The position numbers and the translations under genes were made by a program. From Odiellus spinosus (lineage: Eukaryota > Arthropoda > Arachnida > Opiliones > Phalangiidae): 64,000 bases of DNA. Under the pieces are notes generated by a model. The model saw only the letters and a list, made by a program, of their open reading frames with translations, ran no database searches and was not told where the DNA came from. Shown in pieces: positions 1 to 12,780 of this stretch (position 1 is its first letter; each line of letters begins with the position of its first letter). The stretch is taken from assembly GCA_963920705.1 (NCBI GenBank), contig OY987225.1, forward strand, positions 11,922,829-11,986,828, read 5' to 3'.

Positions 1-2
1 TA

Positions 3-1205
3 AACTGTGAGGGAAGTGGTGCCGTAAAGGATGTTCTTAAGTGGAAAAAGGTATATAAATTGTGTAGAATTATTATTTGTATGCATATAACTATTAATAA
101 CAATATCTTTGTAGTGTTGGACAAGTTGGAAGAGCGAAGTAAAGGGAAAGGCTGCTCAAGCGAAAAAGAAACCAACAGGAGGCGGAACAAGGGAAGATAT
201 TGACCTAACTCCATTGGAAATACGATTAGTGGACGTTGATACGGAGGTTATTAATAAATTTCTTAAATTGATATTCAAATATTTAAGCGTTTAATTCACG
301 TTGCTAGGTGATCGAAGAGCCCCAAAATGTGGAAACTACGACTAACTCAACCGCAAATACCCCTTCAAGGGCTCAAACTACTTTAATGGCTCCAACTACC
401 GTGTTCCAGAGAGAAGAGCTAATCACAAGTTCACTATCTAATAAACATGAAGAAATTCCAATTATTAATGACTCGGCTAGTTGTTCGAAACAAGCGAATG
501 AGGGGGAGACACTAGCGGCGGGGTGTTATGGCAATTTACAATTTGATTATTTTGTTCAGCCTGAGGCAACGGTTACAAGTAATCAATCAGTCAATGTAGG
601 TGGTGTCCAATCAGCTAGTAAGTGTTTGCTTTTCTACTTCCATCTTGGTTAACAGTTTAAAAAGTATTAGACTAAGGTTATCAAATTTATTTACTAAATA
701 AATTATTTCATTCACTAGCTACTGCTTCGTCCATTAATCGAAAGCGAAGGTTTCACAGCGAGACGTTAAAAGCCTCCAAGAAAAGTAAATATTAAAAATT
801 TAGACTTTATAATCGTTAAAAATCTCTAATTTATTGTATAATTTTAATTGGATTAAAGTATACATATGTTAATATAATTTGGGTAAGTATGCCTAGTTAA
901 TTGTAATTAGTGTTTGCGGAACGTATATAAAAGGGAGACTAAATCTAATATTTTGACGTACTTTCCAATTTTTAGGGAAGCAAGATGAGCTATCTCATTT
1001 TGAAAGAGTAGCCGAGACTTTGAAGGGAATGAAAGACTGTAAAGTTGAAGCCCTGCAACATATTGAAAAAGCACTAATAAGGGGAGCAATTGCTAAAGAA
1101 GAATTGGTTGTTGAAGAAAAGAGCAAAGCCGAGTCATTAAAAGAGATTTCTACAGCTATGACTTCCATTTCGCAAACACTTGGTAATTATTTTCTTACCA
1201 AGTAA
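3..1205 (+). CDS. Myb/SANT-like DNA-binding protein of a PIF/Harbinger element (5' end outside window)
   Basis: Five exons join in phase: 3-50, 115-246, 308-617, 719-784 and 976-1205, all with GT-AG borders. The N-terminal part has the tryptophan pattern of a Myb/SANT-like (trihelix) domain (LKWKK, then WTSWKSEVK), followed by a basic stretch, GGG and LTPLEIRLVD, the order usual in transposon-encoded Myb/SANT proteins. A Ser/Thr-rich linker follows, then an RKRR patch that may be a nuclear signal, and a helical C-terminus (residues from ERVAETLKGMK to the end). In PIF/Harbinger elements this second protein helps the transposase enter the nucleus and bind the ends. It is convergent with the transposase gene, with only 210 bp between the two stops. 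No internal stop was seen, so the visible part looks intact. The first exon is cut by the window edge. The family assignment is from motifs, not a search. Confidence 0.72.
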
Positions 1206-1415
1206 ACAATTGCCATGAATGATACTTGTCAACTTGGATTTTAGTACCTGTAAAATCAGTATGACGATGGAATAATGATCTCAACTATACGTGTAATTTT
1301 CAAGTTCCTAAAATAGTTCAATTAAAAAAACTTCTTTATTGCAATAAAAATTGGGCTTTTATTTATTATCACTTTCACGTATAATTTTATTATCTATTAA
1401 ATTTTTAAAATTACT

Positions 1416-2849
1416 TTAGTTGTTAAATCTCAGAATTATCCTTTCTCTGGTTAATTGCCCAGCTCGAAGAAAATTGTCATTAGGCCTTGGTTGGTAATCG
1501 GGAAGGTCTACCTCTTGATACCTTCTTTGCCTCCTAATTCTCCTCTCCCGCAATTGCCTTACAGTTAAATCTTCGTCATCCGTATCACTCTCGGTTTCAC
1601 TAAACACATCGTCATCCGGTTGGTGATCTTCATCTCGTCGCATGTTGTGTAATATGCAACAAGCATAGACCATCCGGGCCGCTGCGGTTGGGTGGTAGTG
1701 CAATGTCCGGTGTTGAAGAAGGCATCGAAAAACTTGTTTTAGGACCCCATTGCAACGTTCAATGATCTGTCGGGTCTCACACAGAGAAGTAGAGAACCGT
1801 TCTTCCGGTGAGCCCTCAACAGGATGCAATATAGGCACCATCAACCAAGGCTTCAGCGGATATCCACTGTCTCCTATAAAATAAGATGGTTAAATTTTTA
1901 TTCGCACAATGACCAGTTAGAGATGTTACCAATTAGCCACGTATTTTTGCGTCCATTTAGATAATTGTTTTGTAAGTGAGTTGATATTGCGGACATCTTA
2001 AAGATATGACCATCATGGGATGACCCCGGAAACCTTGCATTGGCGTTTATAATAGTGAGTTTATGATCACAAATCTAAAAATAAAATATCTCTTAAAAGT
2101 AAATAACATAGCACTTAAGTGACTTATACTCTTACCAGCTGAACATTAAGCGAATGGTATCCTTTTCTATTAACATAAATGTGTTCCATATGAAGTGCGT
2201 TATTAACTGAGGGTGCTACTATAGCTACATGGGTTCCATCAATGGCTCCGATGATACCCGGAAAGCCGCTAATTTTAGAGAATCTTTAAGAGTATAATCG
2301 TTTAAGACACTTAAATTGATATAGAAATTATCAAAACAATTCTAACCCAATCTTGTTTCTCATTTCATCCTCTTCCGTTACCGGAAACTTGATATGTTCA
2401 TCCATGAATACTTCCACAATACTCCGGCTAACCCGGGCAACACAACGGCTAACTGTTGGTTGGCTGACAGAAATAAATAAATCTTGACCCACCGCACGTT
2501 GGTAACAGCCCACGGCGTAAAATCTTAACGCAATTAAAATCTAAATAAGTGAAGAACATTAAATATTTGATCATTTGGAATTAAACTCACTAAACTGACT
2601 TACTTTTGTGTCGACGGGAATGGCTAAAGCATGATTTCCAGAGAGACGCTCCGCTAATCTATCCCAAAGAAGATAAACTATTTCTTTTTTCACGCGAAAA
2701 AACCGCTTAAAGGTATAGTTATCTAATTCAAAAGCGCGCGATTCACCTCTAATAGCTCTTTGGCGCCTTAAATCCCGTCTAGGTATTTCTTCGGCATCGG
2801 CTAAAGCGGCAAAACGTAAAAGTTCAAACTGTATCAAGCCGGCCATCAT
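1416..2849 (-). CDS. PIF/Harbinger (HARBI1-like) DDE transposase, apparently intact
   Basis: Five exons (2604-2849, 2347-2540, 2136-2283, 1930-2074, 1416-1873) join in phase to 396 codons plus stop, close to the usual Harbinger length. The start ATG opens [12 protein letters not shown]. Exon 2 holds the helix-turn-helix region ([16 protein letters not shown]). Catalytic residues are visible: D162 in GAIDGTH, D217 in SSHDG and E283 in IERCNGVLK, followed by [10 protein letters not shown] typical of DDE_Tnp_4. [10 protein letters not shown] block spans the exon 4/5 junction. The protein would cut and rejoin the element ends in the nucleus. All splice sites fit GT-AG and no stop or frameshift was found. 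Together with the convergent Myb/SANT gene this makes a potentially autonomous element. The left terminus lies outside the window, so mobility cannot be judged. Confidence 0.88.
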
Positions 2850-3066
2850 TGAATGTGATCAAAATAAGGAAGTATCTTAATCCTTACACCTCTAAGGAGA
2901 CGGTTTTGGTTCTCCTTATCTTAAGGACTTTTTCGTGTCCTTATTAAGGACAATTTTTCTTAAGGATGAGAGTAGAATACGAATCGTTGAGCATAAGGAG
3001 AATTTCAAGGTATAAAGACAATTTCTGATCCTTATGGTTTATAAGGACAGTAGTAGAATCGGACCC

Positions 3067-4174
3067 CTGGTGGAAAAACAGATTTTGTAGTGGTTTTTTG
3101 CCATTAAAAAAACAAAAATAAGGAATATTGAATAAGATTCGGCCAGGATCCTATATACATGTATAGCAAGATGGTGAAACCCATATCAATAGCCACACCT
3201 CTCATGTTAGTTTACCCAACCTATTACCTTAATGTGAACTTTTCAATTTTCACGTGAAACCTTTTAATTTTTCATATCATTTGAGTGATTTCATTTTTTT
3301 TATTAGGTTTTACTTAGATACTTAATTCGAAAGTTAATTTTTGGTTTCTTTTGGTTTTTGCATGTTTTTAAAAATTTCGATAGTTTACTTGTTTTTTAGT
3401 TCTAAAATAATTTATTTGATATATGTATAGGACTTATGAAAAGGCGGATCAAGTTAAGAAGTTTAAAACTTGGATTAATTCATAAACCTGAAGTTCGAAT
3501 AAATCATGAATCGGAATAAATCATGAAAAAACGTTTAATGGAATAACTCATAAAATCAAATAACCGAAATAAGTCATAAAATTGGTAAATCGGATAAATT
3601 TAATAGCGAAGTTACTCATAAAGCTCGGTTTTCTAAAACGGAATAACTCAACGCTCGGTTTCGAAAACGTAAAAAGTCATAAAACTTTGCTATCGGAAAA
3701 ACTAACAAATAAAACTTTGCTACCGGAATAGCTCATAAAATCAAATAACCGGAGTGACTCATAAAATTGGAAAATTGAATAAATTCATGAACGGAATAAG
3801 CCAAAAAATTTGTAAATTGTAATAATTCATAAATGGAATAACTCATAAAGGTCGGTTTCGAAAATAGAATAAGGCATAATCGGAATAAATCAAGAACCTT
3901 TCCTACCGAAATAACTCGTAAATGGCTCAACTGAAACGGAATAAGCCATAAAGTTCGAGCACGAGAAAAAGTAATAAGTCATATTCGGAAATAATCATAT
4001 TATAAAACCTTTGACACAAAAGCGCAGCGAGCCTTAGACGGAATAACTCATAATCGGATTTAGCCATAATCTGAAAATTTTTAACTAACAGGATCTTTCG
4101 TAAAGTCTTGATGGTATTAAGCAATATTAGTTAAAAACCTAGTTGCGAGTAACTAGAAGGAAAAGGTTATCCTT
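3067..4174. repeat. AT-rich gap; degenerate short tandem repeat at about 3480-4080
   Basis: No gene is visible. From about 3480 to 4080 variants of GGAATAACTCATAAA recur every 15-40 bp, with interruptions such as AAATTGG and CGAAATAAG. They look like an old, diverged minisatellite. The short ORFs on the minus strand here are by-products of this repetition. Confidence 0.5.
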
Positions 4175-4600
4175 AACGTAAGTACTAATTTTACAGTTTC
4201 AATTACTACTTGGAATGGACAGATATGATTATCATTCCGAGAACACGCATCACAACTTTCAATTGACATATATTATCATTTTAAATGGCAGTGCCATTGA
4301 TACAAACCTTTCCCGAATAACTCTGCGAAAATTTCTACTTGGTCTACTTGAAAAATTATTCAATTGTGCTGTATCAAAGACTTACAATTGCTTAGTTTTG
4401 GAAATGGTGGTGTTTGTTACATTGACACCTTCTATAACCAAAATTTTCGCAGAGTTATTCATGAAAGGTTTTGATCAATGGCACTGCCATTTAATATGTT
4501 AATATATGTTCATTGAAAGTTGTGATGCGTGTTCTCGGAATGATAATCGTATCTGTCCATTCCAAGTAGTAATTACAACTGAGAAAGTAGTAACTAATAT
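4175..4600. mobile_element. Foldback (MITE-like) element, about 0.43 kb
   Basis: Long inverted arms face each other: 4200-4345 (starting TTACTACTTGGAATGGACAG) and about 4430-4575 in reverse complement. They share the words ATTATCATTCCGAGAACACG, GGCAGTGCCATTGAT and AATAACTCTGCGAAAATTT. The spacer is about 85 bp. There is no coding capacity. Borders are approximate and no target duplication was resolved. Confidence 0.75.
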
Positions 4601-5276
4601 TTGTCCCTTTGTAAAATGTAGTCTGGGTGAACTTCAGAGTTACTTTGTCAATAACCAAAATAGATGCGTTGGAAAATAGTTTAATGTTGAAAAAATTTGA
4701 AAACGTTTTCATGCGAAGTGAAGTGTGTGAACAGGATGGTTAGTTGTACTAACAAGTTGGGAAACCAAATAATTATTTCTCCGAGAATCATAACCTAACC
4801 CTGTAGAGAACGACAAAGGCGTAACCTATTCTGGATGGTTGCCAGAAGAAATTCAATTATACAGACACAAATTTATGCAAGAGTAGAAAATTAATTAAAA
4901 TTAAATTTGAACGACATTTCGAAAACGGCAGGAATATTTCTCTCCCAAAATTTCGAAAGTTACACGATTTAATGTTTGAAGCACCAAATTGTACGCGGTA
5001 AAGTTTTGCACACGCTACAATCTTACGTTTTCATTTACTTATCACCCTAAAATTATGAAACCTGGTTAGGCAGATAAAATAAACTAATTTGCAAAGCATA
5101 TATTTTAATTGTGGCTTTTAGAAATTGTTATAGCCGTGAAAAGGGCTAAATCCTTAGAATTTGGTCAGTTTCCCCCTTTGCGATGTGCATTAGTTTAGGG
5201 GAGTTTTTTTATCTCGAGAATTTAATTATTCGCAATTTTTGGCCGATTGCCGAGCTCCTATAGCGCGAGCGCCGCC
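4601..5276. other. Non-coding stretch left of the hAT insertion
   Basis: No gene or RNA is recognised. A copy of the recurrent motif ACAAGTTGGGAAACCAAA lies near 4753, followed by a CCTAACC word. The right edge (5269-5276, GCGCCGCC) is the hAT target site. Confidence 0.5.
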
Positions 5277-5844
5277 TAGAGGTCGGCAATCGGTTAACCG
5301 TTATCCATGACGTTCGTATCCCTGCATTATCTACAGATAATTATTTATAATGAATTTCTTCAATAGGCGTTATTTACAACTTTATCGGCGACCTTAAAGG
5401 TGAGAATTATGATATTTTAAAACAGTAGCACGTTTTTTATTAAAATATATTCAAACTCCATACTATTAGCTGGTCTTTCGTTTTTTTTTTAAAACATATT
5501 TGACCTTTATTATTCCCGAAAACATTTGTCTCGGCACTAGACAAACATTGATGTTTTATTAATTTTTGGCCTATTTTTATGTAAAGAAATAATCCGATTT
5601 CTTTGTACTATAACCACCCCCTTCTTCTCAAACAAGATAATCCATTTCACATACGCGGTCGTGGGGTAGATAACAATTTTTCATTCGTTTTTGGGTAGCC
5701 CAGGGACCTATGGTTTCAGGCTCAGCGCGTTTTATCGGAGTAAAATATTTCTTTGTTGAACAGCTAGTTGTAGGTAAACTATATCTCATCAATAGTTCGA
5801 GTATAAATTAAGAATTTAAGACTATTTGCAACGTGGCGAAAAGT

Positions 5845-8800
5845 ATGGCGGATGAACCGACACCTTCGGAGCCCAACGACTCTGAGAAAAAAAGAAGTCT
5901 GCGTAGCCCAGTCTGGACCCATTTTGTTATCAATGGTGGAATGGCTTTCTGTAAACATTGTGATGTGTAAGTACTCGTTATGTATATTCAAGACTGACTC
6001 CCAGCTAAAGTAACTGTTATTGTTAAAGAAAGGCTAATACTCGTTCATTGCTAGGTCTCATTAGGTAACGTATTTGTTGAAAATAAAGTCGTTAGGCGGG
6101 AAATTGAAACTATCATCGAGTGCTTGATTGTTCTCCCGTGCATGTGCTGCTCTCACTTAGCTCGTTAAAGTACATACCTAATAATTTAGAATTTCTAAGA
6201 AGGATATGAAGTTTCACTATAACTTTGTTATTTAATTTGATACCTCCGGGTGAGAGTATTTTAGGAAATGCCTGATCACGTTCTTCCAAATTATTACTAG
6301 ACATTTTATTTAAGTTTGAGGTTGGAACATGAATTTCAAGCACACTGTGACATTTCGAATAAAGTCTATAATTGTTTGAAATAGGGGAAAGTACAAAGTG
6401 CAGGATAGCACCAAAGGAACTAGCCCCCTCAAGTATCATCTTCTAAAGAAACACCCTGAATTGTATAACGATGTGATTATGCCAATGGTAAGACTACCAA
6501 TGGTCGAGGAAACACCGCTTGCCTTATATGACAATAATACAAATAACACTTGCAGCCGAGTAAAGACGCCATTGCACACGCAAATGGTTGTTTAGCACGC
6601 TGGGTCGTGGACAATGACCAACCCTTTACAGTCGTTGAGCAGCCAGAATTTAAAGCACTTCTTAGATCTATTAACCCAAAGAACACTAAAATTGCCGAAA
6701 GTGTCCCTCAATCGGCCAAAACGTTGAGAACCTATTTAATGGATTGTTTCGAATCAGAAGCTCAAAAGATGTTAACCAAATTTAAGGTAACGTAGAACAG
6801 GATATTTTATTTTTTTTTTGTAAGCTAGGTTGGGGCTCTAAAATTGTAGGAGTAAATGCTTTTGTTATAGGCGTCTGCTACCGGACAAGTATCTTTCACA
6901 ATGGATGGGTGGACATCTACTAACAGACTTCAATTTCTTGGCGTCACTAGCCACTGGATCGACGAAGAGTTTCGACTTCATAATACACTAATGGGATTTA
7001 TACATTTTCCCGCCCGGCATACAGGAAAAAACATTTCTGACGCCTTCGTGTCATTAATACAGAAGTTCGATTCAAAGGTTAATGGGTTTCAAAAACATTT
7101 TAGTCGCGGTCAAAAAAAACAATTAAACTTTTCAAGAAAACGTTAAAGGTAAATCAGTGTTAAAGCAATTAATTTTTGTTCGATAGAGAATGCGAAGAAA
7201 AGTCCGAGGACATACCAAAACCTCATCGTTAATTTTAAATGAGTTTTTGAAGCTGGCAATTTTAGTCTTGAAAGAGACTCTTCCAAATTGTAAAAATGAA
7301 TTTCACTCACGTGCTGTGATTGGTTTCGTTTTGACACAGTTTAAAGTCATTCGAGGACGTTTATTGTCCGCGAAAGAAGTATACCACGGCGCATGAGGGA
7401 AGTGCGTCAAAATTGGATCAAAGAATCAAGAATTTGGAAGAGGCTCTTTTGGCCTAAAATTGGCGACTTCAATAACTCATAAAAAATTAACCGGGGAGTT
7501 GTATATCCTTATTTATGTCCTCGGACTTCTCTTAGCATTTTTAGCTATCGAATGAACATTACTTGTATTACCCTTTAATCCGACTCCCTTTAAGACCGTC
7601 TAGGCCATTGCGCAAGGTCCGTTAGTTCCGTGACAACTATAGTTATTGGCAAATTGTAATTAGCATCAAGAGGTAAATGCGAAGCCTATTTTAAATTGGA
7701 GGAACGGTTAATTGACTCATAAGTAATATTAAAACGTTACGTGAAGGACTCGCAAATTTTCAGTAGACAGTTATTCATTTCTGGGCATTAAAAGAACATT
7801 CCTGTACATCACTTTCTCATGACTTTCGTTGTTTACAAATAGGTGTTAGCCATAACAATGGACAACGCCTCGAATAATGACACTTTCAGCGAAGAGCTTG
7901 AAAAAAATAGCGAAGAACTGGGAATACGCTTTAACTCTCAACATCGTATTCGATGTTTTGCCCATATCCTTAACTTGGTAGTGCAGGCTCTTTTGCAAAA
8001 TCTGAAATCGCAACCAGAAGTTCAGTCTTTGGAAGAGTATTCAGAATCAACACCGGACACATTGATAAGCACAGACATCAATGTTGGAAATGCTGTTTCT
8101 AAGGTAATTAAGCTAAAAGGATTTGGGGATATTGTCATTGGACGGATCCATTCATCTCCATTTTCCTACCACATTCTGTCAGCTGACAAGTAGTCGAATG
8201 ACTAAACATAACCATGTGTTACATGTATGATGACAGTACTTCAAATTGCCATAATGCTATTATCTTAAGAAGTTAAGAATGGTGTCTTCCAACCTTTTTA
8301 ACAAAAGCTGCATGAGCTAGTTAGTTCCAGGAGACTCGAATACCATTTACTAATTCTTGGTGTATAACTAACGTCTCTAGCTCCCTGAGCCAGTTGTCCC
8401 TCTCAAATTTGAAAATAACAAGTTGGGTTGGCGCAAATGCTTCACTTGTAAATTTAACCACTTATTCACGTATTTCATTGAGTATCATACTTATCGGTTA
8501 TGTTAATACCTATCCTATAATTTTTGTTTGAAATATATACCCAAAATGCTTTCAGATAAGAACACTTGTCACAAAAGTGCGACTTTCTGGCCAGCGTGAG
8601 AATACACTATCGCAACTTAACTTGACGTTTGGCATCAAAGATATTAAACTTGTTCTAGACGTTAAAACCCGATGGAACTCTACTTATGCAATGCTCTCTC
8701 GAGCAATATTTTTAAAAAAGGTTATTTTCTACTTGAAGGGAGAATAAAAAGGCGGGCAACCATTTTTTAATTGATTTAGATTGATTAAAGAGCATGAACG

Positions 8801-10035
8801 TAATTACTTCGATCAATAATTTTCTTTAATATTAAACTTTCAACATTTCTATTCGAATGTTCTTGCGCTGAATTCCTAGTGTTTATTTTTTCCAATAGTT
8901 CCTCTGACTTTGAACATCACATTAAAATGAAAGGGCACTGCGGTCTGCGGCCCGTGGTGTGATATGCTGATAAAGCTACACGTTTTGTTTATCCCATAGA
9001 AAATTAGACTTAACACGATACCGTTTCAAACTTTGGAAAACAATTATTGAAAATATATACTAAAGTTTGTTCTCTAAATTGATTAAAAAAGGCTGTCTAG
9101 ATATTCCATTCTCCCTTTATAGCCTGAAAGTTTAGTTTTAAACAAATTACGTGTATATAGTCGCTGCAATCTATGATGCAAACGGACAAAGAACTAAGAA
9201 AGTTTGCTTTAACGGACACGGAATGGGATACACTAGATGGGCTAGTAAACTTCCTCAAGGTTGGTATCACATAGCCGTTACGTTCTAATACACGTACATC
9301 AAGGTTCATATTCTCCTGCATAATCTATTGAACAAACATTAATTATTTGTACTGTGTACCCATGGCTGAAGATTTTCGATGATGCTACAGTCATAATGTC
9401 TTCAGCCACGTATCCCACAATTTCTATGGTAATGCCGGCGTACCGTTGCTATGGACCCTACGTTAAAAATGGATTTCGTGCAAACGCATTACACCAAAAA
9501 TGAAGTTAAATCCATTAAATCAATGATTCTAAGTGTATTTAATACACATTATGAAAATAGTTCAGTTCCCTCTACTTCAACCGCCACATGTGAGGACAAC
9601 ACAGGGGTCTACGCCTTTTACCCAAAGCGTTCGGCAAAGTTAGTACGCGGCTCAGAACTGCTAAGATATTTTAAAGATGACCTTCTTCCGCCAAAATCAA
9701 ATATACTCAACTGGTGGAGGGTAAGTACGTACTTGTCATTCAGGGCTGGTTTATATTTGATTCTTGCAACAATTTAATTTCTCCCGCTGATTGTACATTT
9801 TCAACCAAACATCTATGTATTAATACTGGTAAACTAATTGCAGGATAACAAAGCAAAATATCCATCAGTGGCTAAAATGGCCAAAGATTATATGGCCATA
9901 CCCGCAACATCTGTTCCTGCTGAAAAAGCATTTTCTGCTGGAACAGACCTTATTTCGCAGAAAAGGGGAAGCTTGCAGCCAGACACAATAACAGCTATGA
10001 TGTCTCTAAAGTCATGGTGGCGAACTAACCTTTGA
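5845..10035 (+). CDS. hAT transposase (BED finger, RNase-H-like, hAT dimerisation domain), one lesion
   Basis: Exons read: 5845-5966, 6385-6487, 6556-6786, 6871-7077, 7843-8103, 8556-8720, 9161-9259, 9372-about 9428, about 9451-9720 and 9844-10035. Exons 1-2 form a BED zinc finger (VWTHFV, CKHC, GTSPLKYHL, KKHPEL). Exon 4 has the first catalytic block (TMDGWTSTN) and a HTGKNISD motif. Exon 5 has ITMDNASNND and RIRCFAHILNLVVQ. Exon 6 has VKTRWNSTYAML. The last exon is the C-terminal dimerisation region (IPATSVPAEKAFSAG). The protein would cut and insert the element in the nucleus. Between SATYPTISM (about 9428) and the MDPTLKM block (9451) the frame does not join and a piece usual for the family appears missing, so this copy is probably inactive. 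All other junctions are in phase. Confidence 0.88.
7179..7559. repeat. Imperfect inverted repeat inside a hAT intron
   Basis: TTCGATAG...AAGTCCGAGGACATA at 7179-7217 recurs in reverse complement at 7518-7559. The pair lies in the long intron between transposase exons 4 and 5. It may be a small nested MITE; no target duplication was found. Confidence 0.45.
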
Positions 10036-10660
10036 ATATGTTTGTAAAACATTTACTGAATAATTAATAAAAACATTACTCGTAATATTTGTTTTTATTG
10101 GATAAAAGCAATGCCAGGTAGTAAGCCGCTGTTGCTTGCAGAAAAGAGTGTCCTGTTTACGTTTTGCTTGTCTATGTTGGTCCAAATAACGCATAACCAA
10201 TACTTCATCCAAAACCTATGCACCGAGTTACGGCTCATAATATGCTAGTGTCGAAGTTTACAGACTGAATAATGTACAGTGTTTGAACGTTAGTTGAAAA
10301 CGGACAACCGCGGTGGAGTTTTATTTTTATATAATTGTCGAGAAAATTGTGTTTATTATTAACCTATTTGGTAGACTTTATAAATATTGATACAGGCTTC
10401 AGCTACTCCTATTTTTGTTTACAAGACCGAATTGCTGTGAAAATGTATTGGACATTAACAAATATGAACAACGAACCACGTTTTGTCCGTAGATAATTTT
10501 ATCTGATTGCTAGTACAATTGTTTTATTCGTAAATAATATAATTTTATTTGGTATGAAAAATGGTTTACACGGATAAAAATAACTGAATGTGGAATTTGT
10601 TCGTAAATAAGTTCAGATAAAGCGGATAACGGATGAATAATGCCGACCTCTAGCGCCGCC

Positions 10661-11269
10661 GAAGCGCGTGATCGAGGAGGCTATGCAATAGGCTATCAAT
10701 TTCATGCGCGTGAAATAGCGTAGCTGTTAGATAATGTACGAAATCAGCTTTCACCTACTGGCAAAAAGTTAAAACACTAAACTATTTTATGAATTATAAT
10801 TAATTTGTAATGATATTATGATATTTGAAGAGGATGATATTTTATTATATAATTTATTTGAAGAAAAATTAAAGTTTAACAAAAAAGTAATGTTAAAAAA
10901 AACTTAAAAGTATCTAAGAGACTCGAACCGTCTATCGCTGGATTTAAAATGCAATTCTGAACCATGAGGGCGGTCGGCGGAGAAACTAGTGACAACTATC
11001 GAGTAAAACCTGACCTAAAAAGGTCTACGTTGAAGAGATGGTCCCACTAAGCCTTGGATTATAATTTATAACAACTCATTTATTTAATATTAAGTCGAAA
11101 TGGGAAATAAAATTTATAAAACTCTTAATTTGCCAAACTAAAAATTGCTTGTCTCAATTCGCCCATTGCCCTTTCGCCCAATCGTTTTATAAGTTAGCAA
11201 AAAATTATCTATTCACAATTCGCTCAACCTAAAAATTCCTCTTCCCATTTCGCCTGAAATTATTAGGTT
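10661..11269. other. Non-coding, AT-rich; weak tRNA-like trace
   Basis: No gene is visible. On the minus strand near 10985-10918 a box-B-like GGTTCGAGTCT occurs, but acceptor and anticodon stems do not form, so no tRNA is called. Confidence 0.4.
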
Positions 11270-11491
11270 AGGTTGGGCTGAGTTAAGGTTGGCTTGGGTT
11301 AGGTTAGGTTACCAAAACTAATAAAGTAAATTGTTCTTTAGATTGGGTTAGGTTGGTTTGGGTTAGGTTTTGTTTTGGTTGGGGTAGGTTGGGTTTGGTT
11401 ACCAAAACTAATAAGGAAAATTGTTATGTAAGGCTTGGTTGGGTTCGGTTAGGGAAGGTTTGGTTGGGTTTGGTTAGGTAAGATTTAGTTC
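11270..11491. repeat. GGTTAGGTTGGG-type simple repeat block (left of the Penelope insertion)
   Basis: Irregular runs of GGTTAGGTT, GGTTGGGTTC and GGTTTGGTTA fill this stretch and resume at 13384-13540. They resemble the insect TTAGG telomeric word but are too irregular to be a telomere array. The last 12 bases (11480-11491) are duplicated at the other side of the Penelope insertion. Confidence 0.6.
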
Positions 11492-11687
11492 TTCAAAAAT
11501 TAACAATGACTACTTGCATATAATAACTACTACGTTTATTTAGAAGTTTCAACTTTAATTATGCAATAAAAATTTAAAAACGCGATAAAAATTTAAAAAA
11601 ATTAATACATAAGCGTTAGTGCAAGACAACTAGTTTCGCGTCTTACAGGCGCATCATCAGGTCTAAATTTTGAAGCTCAACCTCGAT

Positions 11688-12780
11688 TTACAAATCAACT
11701 TCGTCACGTGATTCAGGAGGGCGTGTGAACAGTTTTTTATACCACAGATCTGCAATGAAGCTCCCCGGGCCGTCGTCCCGATTAAGAGATAACAAATTTT
11801 TTCTAGTTTTTTGAATTTCAAGTGATTCGCGTACATTAAGTTTAATATAGTTGTCTATCATCGCAATAATCTTAACATTTATGAAATCAATTACATGGTT
11901 TGGATAATTGGAAGCGTGTTCAGCCAAAGCCGAGGAATAAACCTTATGGTTTTTCACATCATTTTTGTGTTCGTTAACGCGGAATTTTAAATTTCTTTTG
12001 GTTTGTCTTATATAAACTTGTTCACACGAACATGAGATCTGGTAGATGCCAAATTTACTCATAGTTGGAATTTTGTCTTTAAGTGAACCAAGATAATTTT
12101 GAATTTTGTTTATTGGTTTGAACACTGGTTTTATACCTGCTAGGCTAAACACGTTTCCAATCGATTCCGACATTCTATTAATAAATGGGATTACTAGAAT
12201 TTGTGTCGATTTATAGTCCTGCTCTAATCTAGTTTTCCCTAGTATTTGGTTTCGATAAGTAATTCGTTCAATACCTCTGACCAGATCTGCGCTGTTAAAC
12301 CCCCTATCTTTGGCTATGGCTGTGATCATATTAAGTTCATTTTTTAAGCTTATATTGTCAGAGCAAAGGAGAGTTGCACGATTGATAAAGGTGTGAAAAG
12401 CAGTTAATTTTTGAGACATTGGGTGGTTTAAGTCCCTGTGTGGGGCATTGCAACCGAGAAAGGTTTTCTATATACACTAGTGCTAATATTATTCTCTGAT
12501 TTTGTAATTAAAATGTCTAAAAATGGAATTGTGTTGTTATTTTCCTTTTCGACGGTGAATTGTATACTTAGATCTAAACTATTAAGATAATTCAAAAAAT
12601 TTGTGAGATCCGTAGCTCGATGTCGCCATAGTGCTAGGATATCATCAACGTATCTCTTCTAAAAATTTATTTTAAAGGGGGAATTTAATAGAGCTATTTT
12701 TTCCAATTTATTGATGTAGATGTCGCATAAAAGGGGGGATAGGGGACTACCCATAGCAAGACCTGATTTAAACCAGTGTT
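11688..12780 (-). pseudogene. Penelope-like reverse transcriptase C-terminus plus GIY-YIG endonuclease (broken)
   Basis: From 12780 downward the translation shows RT motifs GLAMGSPLSP and RYVDDILALW, then a thumb/linker region (FTVEKENNTIPFLDI). The open C-terminal part (12419-11688, 243 residues) has GIY at residues 124-126, CSC at 130-132 and YIR at 136-138 where the family has YIG, then RNLKFRVNEHK. The enzyme pair would reverse-transcribe and insert Penelope RNA. Breaks: a stop directly before the RYVDD block and a frame change near 12430, before MSQKLTAF. The 5' part of the RT is absent (cut at the inverted junction). Confidence 0.85.

Larger units (their letters stand above)
1..3066 (-). 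mobile_element. PIF/Harbinger DNA transposon, left end outside window
   Basis: Both Harbinger genes are present in convergent orientation. The likely right terminus is GGACCC at 3061-3066: read inward on the minus strand it starts GGGTCCGATTCTACTACTG. It is followed by CTG (3067-3069), which would fit the CWG/TWA target preference of the superfamily. Subterminal DNA from 2870 to 3060 has repeated CCTTA/TAAGG words in both orientations. The partner TIR and target duplication are not in the window, so the right border is an inference. Confidence 0.7.
5277..10652 (+). mobile_element. hAT DNA transposon with target-site duplication
   Basis: The ends start TAGAGGTCGGCA on both sides (5277-5288 and, in reverse complement, 10641-10652): 12 bp perfect, then similar CCGTTATCC words further in. 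This fits the YAGNG termini of hAT elements. The 8-bp sequence GCGCCGCC occurs directly before (5269-5276) and directly after (10653-10660), the expected hAT target duplication. The 5.4-kb interior carries one transposase gene on the plus strand. The perfect duplication and nearly complete gene suggest a fairly recent insertion. Confidence 0.92.

Noticed and set aside
11270..11491. Telomere (TTAGG)n tract
   Set aside because: Units are irregular mixtures of GGTTAGG and GGTTGGG and are internal to other sequence on both sides; interstitial repeat only.
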